From Salinibacterium sp. (GTDB lineage: Bacteria; Actinomycetota; Actinomycetes; Actinomycetales; Microbacteriaceae): a stretch of 64,000 bases of DNA. Made by a program: the position numbers and the translations under genes. The notes beneath the pieces are model-generated. The model did not search any database. It saw only the letters and a program-made list of their open reading frames with translations, and was not told the origin of the DNA. The DNA is taken from assembly GCA_019638845.1 (NCBI GenBank), contig JAHBSZ010000004.1, positions 183,990 to 247,989 of the forward strand, read 5' to 3'. This document shows, piece after piece, positions 8,036 through 16,464 of the stretch (position 1 is the first letter of the stretch; each line of letters starts with the position of its first letter).

Positions 8036-8869
8036 TCATTTGATCCCCGAGCTTGCGACGCCCTGGATGACGTACTTCTGGGCGAAGATGTAGAGCGCGA
8101 GCATCGGCAGGATGCTCACGACCGAGCCGGCCATGATGATGTCCCACTCGGTGGTGTACTGCCCCTGCAGGCCGGCCAAGGCGATGGGCAGGGTCTGGAG
8201 CTCAGGCTTGCGGAGCACGACGAGCGGCCACAGGAAGCTGTTCCAGCTCCCCATGAAGGCGAAGATCGTGAGGGTAGCGAGTGCGGGTCGGATGTTCGGG
8301 ATGATGACCGAGAAGAAGATCCGGAAGTGGCTCGCGCCGTCGAGGGTCGCCGCCTCATCGAGGTCACGTGGCACCTGGTTGATCGCCTGCCGCACGAGGA
8401 AGATGCCGAACGCGCTCGCGAACGTAGGAAGCAGCGCCCCAAGGTAGGTGTTGAGCAACCCGAAGGTCTTGAGCTCGACGAACAGCGGAACGATGAGCAC
8501 CTGGAGCGGAATCATCATGGTCGCTAGGTAGACCGCAAAGACGATCCCCCGACCTCGAAACGGCAGTCGGCTAAACGCGTATGCAGCAGTCGAACTCGTG
8601 ATGAGCTGAACCACAGTGGTGACCAGCGCAAGACCGAAGCTGTTGAGGATGACCCGGCCGAACGGTCGCTCGGCGAAGAGCCGAGCGTAGGCGTCGAGGC
8701 TCGGGTTTTCCGGGATCAGTGCGGGAGTCACGGTAAGACCGACTCCCGGGCTGATGGACGTGATGACGGTCCACAGGAACGGGAAGAACATCGCGATCGC
8801 ACCCGCGACGATGACCACGTGCAACAGAATCCAGCCGGCGAGGGCCCGACCGGTCATCCGGCTATTCAT
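8036..8869 (-). CDS. Carbohydrate ABC transporter permease (MalG type)
   Basis: 277-residue inner-membrane permease with six predicted membrane helices. The cytoplasmic EAA loop, which docks the ATPase, reads DLDEAATLDGASHFRIFFSVIIPNIRP. C-terminal YVIQGVASSGIK is typical of the MalG/LacG group. It pairs with the MalF-type permease encoded upstream, overlapping its 3' end by 8 bp. No ATPase gene follows, so the pair probably uses a shared MsiK-type ATPase encoded elsewhere, as is common in actinobacteria. Confidence 0.93.
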   Translation of the reverse strand: MNSRMTGRALAGWILLHVVIVAGAIAMFFPFLWTVITSISPGVGLTVTPALIPENPSLDAYARLFAERPFGRVILNSFGLALVTTVVQLITSSTAAYAFSRLPFRGRGIVFAVYLATMMIPLQVLIVPLFVELKTFGLLNTYLGALLPTFASAFGIFLVRQAINQVPRDLDEAATLDGASHFRIFFSVIIPNIRPALATLTIFAFMGSWNSFLWPLVVLRKPELQTLPIALAGLQGQYTTEWDIIMAGSVVSILPMLALYIFAQKYVIQGVASSGIK

Positions 8870-9806
8870 AGTTCACCCAGCGCTTCTGGCCGCGAACCTG
8901 GATGAGCGTGATGGCAAGGATGACGATGAACAGGATCCACGAGAGGGCTGATGCCTCCCCGGCAGCTCCGTAACGGAAGGTGAGGTCGTAGATCTGCTGG
9001 ACCACGACCTCGCTGGCCCCGTTCGGGCCGCCGCCCGTCATCGCGTACACCTGATCGAAGACCTGGAAGCCGTTGATGAGTGAGATGACGAAGACGAAGA
9101 ACGTCGATGGTGACAGCAACGGAAGGGTGACGCTTACCAGTCGACGCCACCAGCCCGCGCCATCGATCTTTGCTGCCTCGTACATGTCGGGGTTGATGGC
9201 CTGCAGGCCCGCGAGCAGGATGACCATCACAAATCCGAGGTCTTTCCACGCCGACGCGATGATGATCGACGGCATCGCCCACACGGGGTCAGTCCACCAG
9301 CCTGGGCCGTCGATCCCGAAAACCGCCAGGGTCGAATTGACGATGCCGTTGCTGGGATTGAGAAGCCAACGCCAGACAAGGGCCACCACGATCCAACTCG
9401 TCACGACTGGGAGGAAGTAGATGCCGCGCAAGAATGCGCGACCCTTCAACGCCGCATTGAGCGCGAGAGCGAGGGCGAGCCCGCCGATGTAGACGAGCGG
9501 GAGGTATCCGGCAATGTAGTAGACCGTGTGCAAGAACACGTCACGGGTGGTCGTGTCGGTCAGGAGCTTCGCATAGTTGTCGAAGCCGACGAACGACATC
9601 GGCGCCAGAAGGTTCCACTTCTGAAGGCTGATCCAGGCGGCGGCCACCATCGGACCGAGCACGAAGAGAGTGAGCGGGATCGCGCTCGGCAAGAGGAACG
9701 CGAGCACGGTGAGCGTGTAGCGTCCCTTCCCGCGGCGTACGCGGTAGGTCACCTTCGGCGGGGTCGAACTATCGGCAAGCCCCGGCCGGGCTGTGGATAG
9801 GGTCAT
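8862..9806 (-). CDS. Carbohydrate ABC transporter permease (MalF/LacF type)
   Basis: 314-residue permease with a hydrophilic N-terminus, six membrane helices and the EAA loop PDMYEAAKIDGAGWWRRLVSVTLPLLSP. The motif GGGPNGASEVVVQQIYDLTF is common in the sugar-permease group. The ATG overlaps the stop of the ROK regulator (ATGA), so regulator and permease are translationally coupled. Forms the heterodimeric channel with the next gene product. Confidence 0.93.
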   Translation of the reverse strand: MTLSTARPGLADSSTPPKVTYRVRRGKGRYTLTVLAFLLPSAIPLTLFVLGPMVAAAWISLQKWNLLAPMSFVGFDNYAKLLTDTTTRDVFLHTVYYIAGYLPLVYIGGLALALALNAALKGRAFLRGIYFLPVVTSWIVVALVWRWLLNPSNGIVNSTLAVFGIDGPGWWTDPVWAMPSIIIASAWKDLGFVMVILLAGLQAINPDMYEAAKIDGAGWWRRLVSVTLPLLSPSTFFVFVISLINGFQVFDQVYAMTGGGPNGASEVVVQQIYDLTFRYGAAGEASALSWILFIVILAITLIQVRGQKRWVNYE

Positions 9807-11020
9807 CCGTTCTCCTGGGGGGATGACTGCTCGACCAGACGCGCACGCACGAGCCGACCCTGGTCACCTGCCAGATCGTCGGAGTCGAACGGGGTGGCGA
9901 GCACGATCGCCGCGGCCCCTTGTGCCCAGCTCTCGTCTTGCCACGTCTCCACGGCAACTCCGACTCCCCTGCGGGACGGGACGAGCGCACTGCGCAACGC
10001 GGGTTCGAACCCGAACGACCAGTGCTTCCAGGCCGCCGTGCCCTCGCCGAGCACGATGACAATCTCGGGATCGAGCGTGTGGATGATTCCCGCCAGAGCA
10101 CGGCCAAGTCGGTGCCCCGCCTCGCTGAAGATCGCCGTTGCGGCCGCGTTGTCGGCGTCTGCCTCTGCACGCAGAGCAGCCATTCCGCTGCGCTCACCGA
10201 TGACGCCACGCTCGCGAGCCATCCGCACGAGCGCGGCCTCACCGATGAACGACTCGAGGCATCCCACGTTTCCACAGGAGCACACCGGGCCGTCTTCACT
10301 CACCGGAATGTGGCCGATCTCGCCCGCTCCCCCGGCATTGCCGCGCAGTACGACACCGTCGACGACGATGCCGGCACCGACTCCAGTTCCGATGGTCACG
10401 ACCAGGAAGTTCTCGTGCTGCCGACCGACACCGTAGAGACGCTCGGCAACAGCCAGTGCGTTGACGTTGTTCTCGACTAGCACGGGGAGAGCAAACTCGC
10501 GACGCAGCGTCGACCCGATGGGCACCTGCGACCAGCCGAGCTGCGACGAGTCGACCAGACCGCTGCCCTGGCGATCGACGCTTCCGGGAACACCCACGCC
10601 GATGCCCAGCAGCGGCTCGTTCGAACCGCCCGCGATGAAGCGGCGCAGCAAGGTCGTGAGATCGGCGAGGAACGTCTTGGCCGACGCGTTGAAGGGCTCG
10701 ATTGCGGAGCGACGGACAGCGCCGTCGATTCCGACCTCGACGAATGCAACATGGTCAGCGACGACCTTCACGCCAATCGCCCGACCGGCGGAGGACACGA
10801 GGCCGAGCATCCGGGCCGGGCGACCGCCCTGGGAAGGGGAGGTCTCGAGTTCGACGAGAAGCCCGTCGGCGATGAGGTCTTTGGTGAGGGCCGTCATGAG
10901 GGCCGGCGAGACATTCAGCGCGCGAGCGAGGTCTGCACGCGACGCGGGACCGTGCGCGCCGAGGTGCGCGAGAATCGCGGACCGATTCACGTCGGTGCGA
11001 GCTGCGGGACGAGACGCCAT
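9803..11020 (-). CDS. ROK family transcriptional repressor
   Basis: 405-residue regulator with an N-terminal winged helix (residues about 10-65; NRSAILAHLGAHGPASRADLARALNVSPALMTALTKDL) fused to a ROK sugar-kinase-like domain. The ROK zinc/ligand signature appears as GHIPVSEDGPVCSCGNVGCLES. The kinase-like phosphate-binding motif is TIGTGVGAGIV. It is first in the sugar operon, so it probably represses its own operon until the transported sugar or a phosphorylated derivative binds. A 15-bp palindrome 23 bp upstream of the start is a candidate operator. Confidence 0.9.
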   Translation of the reverse strand: MASRPAARTDVNRSAILAHLGAHGPASRADLARALNVSPALMTALTKDLIADGLLVELETSPSQGGRPARMLGLVSSAGRAIGVKVVADHVAFVEVGIDGAVRRSAIEPFNASAKTFLADLTTLLRRFIAGGSNEPLLGIGVGVPGSVDRQGSGLVDSSQLGWSQVPIGSTLRREFALPVLVENNVNALAVAERLYGVGRQHENFLVVTIGTGVGAGIVVDGVVLRGNAGGAGEIGHIPVSEDGPVCSCGNVGCLESFIGEAALVRMARERGVIGERSGMAALRAEADADNAAATAIFSEAGHRLGRALAGIIHTLDPEIVIVLGEGTAAWKHWSFGFEPALRSALVPSRRGVGVAVETWQDESWAQGAAAIVLATPFDSDDLAGDQGRLVRARLVEQSSPQENG

Positions 11021-11042
11021 TGGTCGTGCCTAACTGATCGGC

Positions 11043-11057
11043 TTTGTTCAGAACTAA
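11043..11057. promoter_or_regulatory. Candidate ROK operator
   Basis: TTTGTTCAGAACTAA is a palindrome of the form TT-n-GTTC-n-GAAC-n-AA in an AT-rich patch directly upstream of the ROK gene. ROK repressors bind AT-rich inverted repeats upstream of their own operons, so autoregulation is likely. A second half-site GAACTA occurs at 11068-11073. Confidence 0.5.
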
Positions 11058-11097
11058 ATAAACCATAGAACTATGTGCCGGGTCGCGTCAAGCGGAC

Positions 11098-11183
11098 GTC
11101 GATAACTCAGGACGATCGGCCCCCATCTGACGCAAATCGGCCCGTGGGCGCGCTCCCAAGGTCGATCGTCCTGAGTTGCCGAC
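11098..11183. repeat. 86-bp inverted-repeat element with AACTCAGGAC arms
   Basis: Arms 11098-11118 and 11163-11183 match at 19 of 21 positions around a 44-nt loop; each arm carries GTCGNNAACTCAGGAC. Part of the right arm (CCTGAGTTGCCGAC) is repeated directly at 11188-11201. The same arm sequence recurs in the element at 45614-45700. It lies in the 338-bp gap between the ROK and clpX genes, both minus strand. Confidence 0.75.
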
Positions 11184-11220
11184 GCCGCCTGAGTTGCCGA
11201 CACGGGAGTCGACGCCGTGC

Positions 11221-11268
11221 GGTGACCGCGCGGCGCGGCGGGCGCCCGGGTGACCGCGCGGCGCGGCG
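11221..11268. repeat. 20-bp direct repeat, two copies (28-bp period)
   Basis: GGTGACCGCGCGGCGCGGCG is present at 11221-11240 and 11249-11268. The rest of the gap 11184-11358 holds only a short hairpin (GTCGGC-TAG-GCCGAC near 11284) and no convincing gene. Confidence 0.75.
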
Positions 11269-11358
11269 CCCGCAGGCAGTGCTGTCGGCTAGGCCGACCA
11301 GCTCGTCGAGACCGAGGCGATCGCGGCCGTCATCGACGGACGGCGTCAGAGCGCGAAA

Positions 11359-12636
<1,278 letters not shown>

Positions 12637-12686
12637 CTCGTCGTTCCTCTCCCCTTGCTGGAGCCCCCGAACTTCGGGCTGGGACG

Positions 12687-12692
12687 AGCCTA
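12687..12692 (-). promoter_or_regulatory. Putative clpX -10 box (TAGGCT)
   Basis: The minus-strand TAGGCT lies about 50 nt before the clpX ATG. On the plus strand TAGAAT at 12755-12760 is a likely -10 box for the divergent membrane-protein gene, which has a GAAAGG ribosome-binding site. Confidence 0.4.
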
Positions 12693-12785
12693 ACCCGATA
12701 CGGCGACAGACTTGGGCACCGTTACCCGAATCGCCGCGGCGAGTCGGCAACGAATAGAATTTCGACACGAGGTAGAAAGGTGACA

Positions 12786-13355
12786 ATGGATTCGAGATGG
12801 GCACGTGTCGCGCGCGGGATTACCGCCGCGGCGTTCGCGACCTTCGTCGCCGCCTTCTCGCACACTATCTCCGGCGGCGTTGGTGCATCCATGTTTGGCA
12901 TCACCGCCTCCTTCATCATCTCGGCGATGGTGTGCACTCTTCTCACCATCCGCACCCTCTCGCTGTGGCGCCTCGCCACTTCCGTGAGCGTCAGCCAGGT
13001 GCTCTTCCACTGGCTGTTCAGTTCCGCAGGCACGCCCGTCACCGTCGCCCACAACATGAACGCGATGAGCACGGATGTCCCGGCCGCCCACCTCCACGGC
13101 TCCCCCACCATGTGGGCGGCTCATGCCGTCGCCGCCCTTGTCACCGTGGTCGCCTTCCGTTTCGGCGAGCAGGCGTTCTGGGGCGTCATCCGCACCGCGC
13201 GGCTCCTGTTTTCGCGCCTCCTTGTCATCGCAATTCCCGTGCTCGAGGTGCCGCGCCCCGTGGTGCGGATCGATCGACGCTTCGTGCCGCGCGACCTTGC
13301 GCTCTTCCTCTCCTCGATGAGACACCGTGGACCGCCGCTGGAGTTGCTGGCCTAG
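12786..13355 (+). CDS. Predicted membrane protein of copper (YcnI/CopC) cluster
   Basis: 189-residue protein with about four hydrophobic segments (residues about 10-30, 35-55, 60-80, 110-130) and a conserved-looking His/Met-rich loop, [21 protein letters not shown] (about residues 82-102), that could bind copper outside the membrane. The C-terminal 50 residues are basic ([21 protein letters not shown]) and probably cytoplasmic. I recognise no named family. It is 48 bp upstream of the YcnI gene and the likely first gene of a three-gene operon, so a role in copper uptake or delivery is inferred from context and the His/Met loop. An in-frame GTG lies 6 bp upstream; ATG 12786 is better placed after GAAAGG. 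Confidence 0.75.
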   Translation: MDSRWARVARGITAAAFATFVAAFSHTISGGVGASMFGITASFIISAMVCTLLTIRTLSLWRLATSVSVSQVLFHWLFSSAGTPVTVAHNMNAMSTDVPAAHLHGSPTMWAAHAVAALVTVVAFRFGEQAFWGVIRTARLLFSRLLVIAIPVLEVPRPVVRIDRRFVPRDLALFLSSMRHRGPPLELLA

Positions 13356-13403
13356 GCCAACGAACTTCCGCAGCATCCACTTCTCATCTAAGGAACCAAT
13401 TCC

Positions 13404-14102
13404 ATGAACCGCTTTGCCAAAACTGCCGTTGCGCTTGCCGCCGGTACCGCCCTCGCGCTCGCCGCGCCACTCGCGGCCAGCGCCCACGTGTCGCTGGAGA
13501 ACAACACCGCTGAAGCCGGGTCGTTCGCGATCCTGACCTTCAAGGTGCCGAACGAGTCCGCCACGGAAGGAACCACGAAGGTCGAGGTCTCTCTACCAAC
13601 CGACACTCCGTTCGCCTACGTGAGCTACGTACCGGTTCCGGGCTGGACCACGGAGGTCACCGTCGAACCACTGGACACGCCAATCGAGGGCGAGGACGGA
13701 ACGATCACCGAGGCGACCACGAAGGTCACCTGGACCGCAGCTGCCGGCTCTGAGATCACGGACGGCCAACTGCAGTTCTTCCCACTCTCGGTTGGACCGA
13801 TCCCGGACACCGGATCGATTGTGCTGCCCGTTGCGCAGACCTACTCCGACGGCACCGTCGTGAACTGGAGCGAGACCGGTGACGGTGCGGAACACCCCGC
13901 TCCCGTGCTGTTCGTCAACGACGCACCTGCTGCCGACCACCACGCCGGTGCCGATGACGCGGCCGTCGGTGTCTCCGACGAGCACGCATCTAGCGCATCG
14001 TCGGCTGATGTCCTGGCACGTGTGCTCGGCATCGGCGGGCTGGTCCTTGGCGTTGTCGCCCTGGTTATCGCGGTCGCGGGCCGACGCAAGAGCGCGGAGT
14101 AG
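13404..14102 (+). CDS. YcnI family copper-binding membrane-anchored protein (DUF1775)
   Basis: 232 residues: signal peptide (1 to about 27, ending AASA), then a YcnI domain beginning AHVSLENN, whose N-terminal His is the copper ligand in the characterised YcnI fold. A flexible linker rich in His/Asp/Ala (DAPAADHHAGADDAA) follows, then a C-terminal membrane helix (LGIGGLVLGVVALVIAVA) and a basic tail. Exported and anchored at the outer face, it probably handles Cu together with CopC, encoded 5 bp downstream. AAGGAACC precedes the ATG. Confidence 0.9.
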   Translation: MNRFAKTAVALAAGTALALAAPLAASAHVSLENNTAEAGSFAILTFKVPNESATEGTTKVEVSLPTDTPFAYVSYVPVPGWTTEVTVEPLDTPIEGEDGTITEATTKVTWTAAAGSEITDGQLQFFPLSVGPIPDTGSIVLPVAQTYSDGTVVNWSETGDGAEHPAPVLFVNDAPAADHHAGADDAAVGVSDEHASSASSADVLARVLGIGGLVLGVVALVIAVAGRRKSAE

Positions 14103-14107
14103 CCATC

Positions 14108-14698
14108 GTGACCATCACCGCAACTCGCGCAGCCGCGTTCGGTGCGCTGGTGGTCGTCGCGTCTGTGCTGGGGTTTGCCGCCCCAGCACAGGCGCACAAC
14201 TACCTCGTATCCTCAACACCCTCCGAGGGCCAGACCCTCACCGAACTCCCCACCGAGTTTTCGGTGACCACCAACGGTCCACTTCTCACGATCGAGGGGT
14301 CGATAACCGGCTTCGGCCTCGAGATCAAGGGTGCCGACGGTCTCTACTACGGTGACGGGTGTGTCACCGTGCTGGGCGCCTCAATCTCCGAGAAGGCCGC
14401 GCTGGGACCCGCCGGGGACTACACGATGGTCTGGCAGCTCATCTCGGAGGACGGCCACACCGTATCCGGTGAGGTGAACTTCAGTTGGGCGCCGGATGCC
14501 ACGTTCCAGCCCTCGGAGGGGACGTCGGCCCCTGCCACCTGTGGGAACAGCACCGCTGTGCCCGTGGCATCCGGGCCAGAGACGACGCACGGCAACGCTG
14601 ATCTCGGCGACGTGCTGTGGATTGGTGGCACGATCGGGGCCTTGCTCTTGGTCGGGTTCGTGACGTTCCTCATCGTGACGCGCAAGAAGAAGGCATAG
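14108..14698 (+). CDS. CopC domain copper-resistance/chaperone protein
   Basis: 196 residues: signal peptide ending APAQA, then a CopC-like beta-barrel starting with AHNYLVSSTPSEGQTLTELP, the N-terminal His and the Pro-rich strand typical of CopC. SEDGHTVSGEVNFSW gives the second His (Asp-Gly-His) of the family's copper site. A C-terminal helix (WIGGTIGALLLVGFVTFLIV) with a KKKA tail anchors it in the membrane. GTG start; translation is probably coupled to the YcnI gene, whose stop is 5 bp upstream. Ends at a strong bidirectional terminator. Confidence 0.92.
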   Translation: MTITATRAAAFGALVVVASVLGFAAPAQAHNYLVSSTPSEGQTLTELPTEFSVTTNGPLLTIEGSITGFGLEIKGADGLYYGDGCVTVLGASISEKAALGPAGDYTMVWQLISEDGHTVSGEVNFSWAPDATFQPSEGTSAPATCGNSTAVPVASGPETTHGNADLGDVLWIGGTIGALLLVGFVTFLIVTRKKKA

Positions 14699-14766
14699 CA
14701 AAGGCGGGCCGAGCCTGCCGAGACCTCACCAAGGTGATGGTCCCGTCAGAGCTCGACCCGCCTTTG
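14699..14766. terminator. Bidirectional terminator, copC / clpP2
   Basis: CAAAGGCGGGCCGAGC (14699-14714) pairs with 14751-14766 at 15 of 16 positions. It starts right after the copC stop and ends 5 bp before the clpP2 stop, as expected for a shared terminator between convergent operons. Confidence 0.8.
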
Positions 14767-14771
14767 TCGTG

Positions 14772-15431
14772 CTACTTCGCCGTGAGCGCCGGCGTGTTCT
14801 TGCGGGGCGCGAGCACCTGGTCGATGAGCCCGTACTCGACGGCCTCCTCCGCACTCAGGATCTTGTCGCGGTCGATGTCCTTGTGTACTTCTTCCGAGGT
14901 GCGATTGGAGTGGAACGACAGCGTGTCCTCGAGCCACGTACGCATGCGCTGGATCTCGCGTGCCTGAATCTCGATGTCGGAGGCCTGGCTAGCGCCGTCC
15001 GAGCCCGCCGCGGGCTGGTGGATGAGGATGCGAGCGTTCGGCAACGCAAGACGCATGCCCTTCGTGCCACCGGCCGTGATGACGGCAGCTGCCGAGGCCG
15101 CCTGACCGAGCACCACAGTCTGGATGTTCGGGCGGATGTACTGCATCGTGTCGTAGATCGCCGTCATTGCGGTGAACGAGCCACCCGGTGAGTTGATGTA
15201 CATGACGATGTCGCGATCCGGGTCCTGGCTTTCGAGCACGAGGAGCTGAGCCATGACGTCATCGGCCGAAGCGTCATCGATCTGCACGCCGAGGAAGATG
15301 ATGCGATCCTCGAAGAGCTTCGCGTACGGGTCTTGGCGCTTGTAGCCGTAGGCCGTGCGCTCTTCGAACGTGGGGAGGATGTAGCGCGACTCGGGAGCCT
15401 TCGCTACGCCACCGAATGTGAAGTCGTTCAT
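14772..15431 (-). CDS. clpP2: ATP-dependent Clp protease proteolytic subunit ClpP2
   Basis: 219-residue serine protease. Catalytic Ser113 in GQAASAAA and His138 in LIHQPAAG; INSPGGSFTA (79-88) is the oxyanion strand. Longer at the N-terminus than ClpP1 (about 35 extra residues), as in other actinobacterial ClpP2 subunits, which form a mixed ClpP1-ClpP2 double ring docked by ClpX or ClpC. The ATG is 2 bp after the clpP1 stop, so the two are cotranscribed. Confidence 0.96.
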   Translation of the reverse strand: MNDFTFGGVAKAPESRYILPTFEERTAYGYKRQDPYAKLFEDRIIFLGVQIDDASADDVMAQLLVLESQDPDRDIVMYINSPGGSFTAMTAIYDTMQYIRPNIQTVVLGQAASAAAVITAGGTKGMRLALPNARILIHQPAAGSDGASQASDIEIQAREIQRMRTWLEDTLSFHSNRTSEEVHKDIDRDKILSAEEAVEYGLIDQVLAPRKNTPALTAK

Positions 15432-15433
15432 GG

Positions 15434-16033
15434 TCAGTCCTTCTTGGTGGAATCGGTGGTGCCGCCGCCGCCGACAACGTCGGATGCGAACTCGCGGAGG
15501 TGATCGACGAAGCCGTACTCAAGCGCCTCCTGGGCGTTGAACCAGTTGTCGCGGTCGTTGTCGATGAGAATCTGCTCCACGGTCTTGCCGGTCTGCTCGG
15601 ACGTGATCTCCGCCATGCGCTTCTTCATGTCGAGAATGACGCCGGCCTGCGTCTGGATGTCTGCTGCAGTTCCGCCGAATCCGCCAGACGGCTGGTGAAG
15701 CAGAACGCGCGCGTTCGGCGTGATGTAGCGCTTGCCCTTCGTGCCCGACGACAGCAAGAACTGCCCCATGGATGCCGCGAGGCCAATGCCCACGGTCACG
15801 ATGTCGTTCGGCACGAACTTCATGGTGTCGTAGATCGCCATGCCCGCGGTGATCGAACCACCGGGCGAGTTGATGTAAAGGAAGATGTCACGCTTCGAGT
15901 CTTCCGCCGCAAGCAGCAGGATCTTCGCGCAGATCTCGTTGGCGTTCTCATCACGCACCTCTGACCCAAGCCAGATAATGCGGTCCTTGAGGAGTTGGTC
16001 AAAAATGCTTGAGACCAATGCCGGTTGGGCCAT
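15434..16033 (-). CDS. clpP1: ATP-dependent Clp protease proteolytic subunit ClpP1
   Basis: 199-residue ClpP with catalytic Ser88 in GLAASMGQ, His113 in VLLHQPSGG and an Asp in the IDNDRDNWF region. [11 protein letters not shown] is intact. First gene of the clpP1-clpP2 operon, matching the actinobacterial order. The C-terminal tail [12 protein letters not shown] is low-complexity. The upstream gap holds an imperfect palindrome and the small CxxC gene. Confidence 0.96.
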   Translation of the reverse strand: MAQPALVSSIFDQLLKDRIIWLGSEVRDENANEICAKILLLAAEDSKRDIFLYINSPGGSITAGMAIYDTMKFVPNDIVTVGIGLAASMGQFLLSSGTKGKRYITPNARVLLHQPSGGFGGTAADIQTQAGVILDMKKRMAEITSEQTGKTVEQILIDNDRDNWFNAQEALEYGFVDHLREFASDVVGGGGTTDSTKKD

Positions 16034-16122
16034 TGTGTGCGCTCCGTCTGTTTCTAATCGGTATTGCGTTATCGCTTGCTGACGAATCTATCGGAGCGCG
16101 CCCGACCGGATGCCCGTGTTCG

Positions 16123-16177
16123 CCTACGGCAGAGTGCGCGTGGCGCGCACGGGGAACACTCTGCACGGCGTCGTAGG
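16123..16177. repeat. Imperfect intergenic palindrome
   Basis: CCTACG-GCAGAGTG (16123-16136) pairs with CACTCTGC and CGTAGG at 16157-16177, with a 7-nt asymmetric bulge. It lies between the divergent clpP1 and small-protein genes. Confidence 0.4.
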
Positions 16178-16213
16178 TGCAGTCCGCGCGCCTCCGTCAA
16201 CAATGTCGGTGGC

Positions 16214-16219
16214 TAGGGT
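16214..16219 (+). promoter_or_regulatory. -10 box (TAGGGT), leaderless small gene
   Basis: TAGGGT is followed by 6 nt and then the in-frame GTG at 16226, which favours that start over the ATG at 16232. Confidence 0.4.
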
Positions 16220-16225
16220 GACAAT

Positions 16226-16396
16226 GTGGGCATGGCAGACATCGACATCCGCGAGCTTCGCGCGTACGAGCCGTACTGCATCGAGTGCGGCGAGACGGGC
16301 CCGATCGAGACCAGTTCATTCCTCGCCTTCGCGTGGGAGCAGGCGCACGATTGCGCAACGGCCGCACGCACCGCCGAAGTGGCCCAGGCCTCCTAG
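16226..16396 (+). CDS. Small conserved-looking protein with CxxC motif
   Basis: 56 residues (54 if started at ATG 16232), too short for most ORF filters. The sequence MADIDIRELRAYEPYCIECG is followed by an acidic helical tail; one CIEC pair could bind a metal or form a disulfide. Codon use and third-position GC look like neighbouring genes, a TAGGGT -10 box sits at leaderless distance, and a strong terminator begins 22 bp after the stop. I do not recognise a family. Between clpP1 and tig, so a proteostasis link is possible but only by position. Confidence 0.6.
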   Translation: MGMADIDIRELRAYEPYCIECGETGPIETSSFLAFAWEQAHDCATAARTAEVAQAS

Positions 16397-16417
16397 AGCT
16401 TTTCCGTCCCCCCAAAC

Positions 16418-16453
16418 AAGAACGGCCGCCCTCGCAGGAGGGCGGCCGTTCTT
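16418..16453. terminator. Perfect 16-bp stem terminator before tig end
   Basis: AAGAACGGCCGCCCTC (16418-16433) and its exact complement (16438-16453) enclose a GCAG loop. It serves the small plus-strand gene and, on the minus strand, tig, where the stem is followed by a T-rich stretch. Confidence 0.85.
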
Positions 16454-16464
16454 GAGTTCATGAA

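Noticed and set aside
11184-11358. Possible small gene in the ROK-clpX gap
   Set aside because: Frames here are Arg-rich and built from repeats; no start signal or conservation cue.
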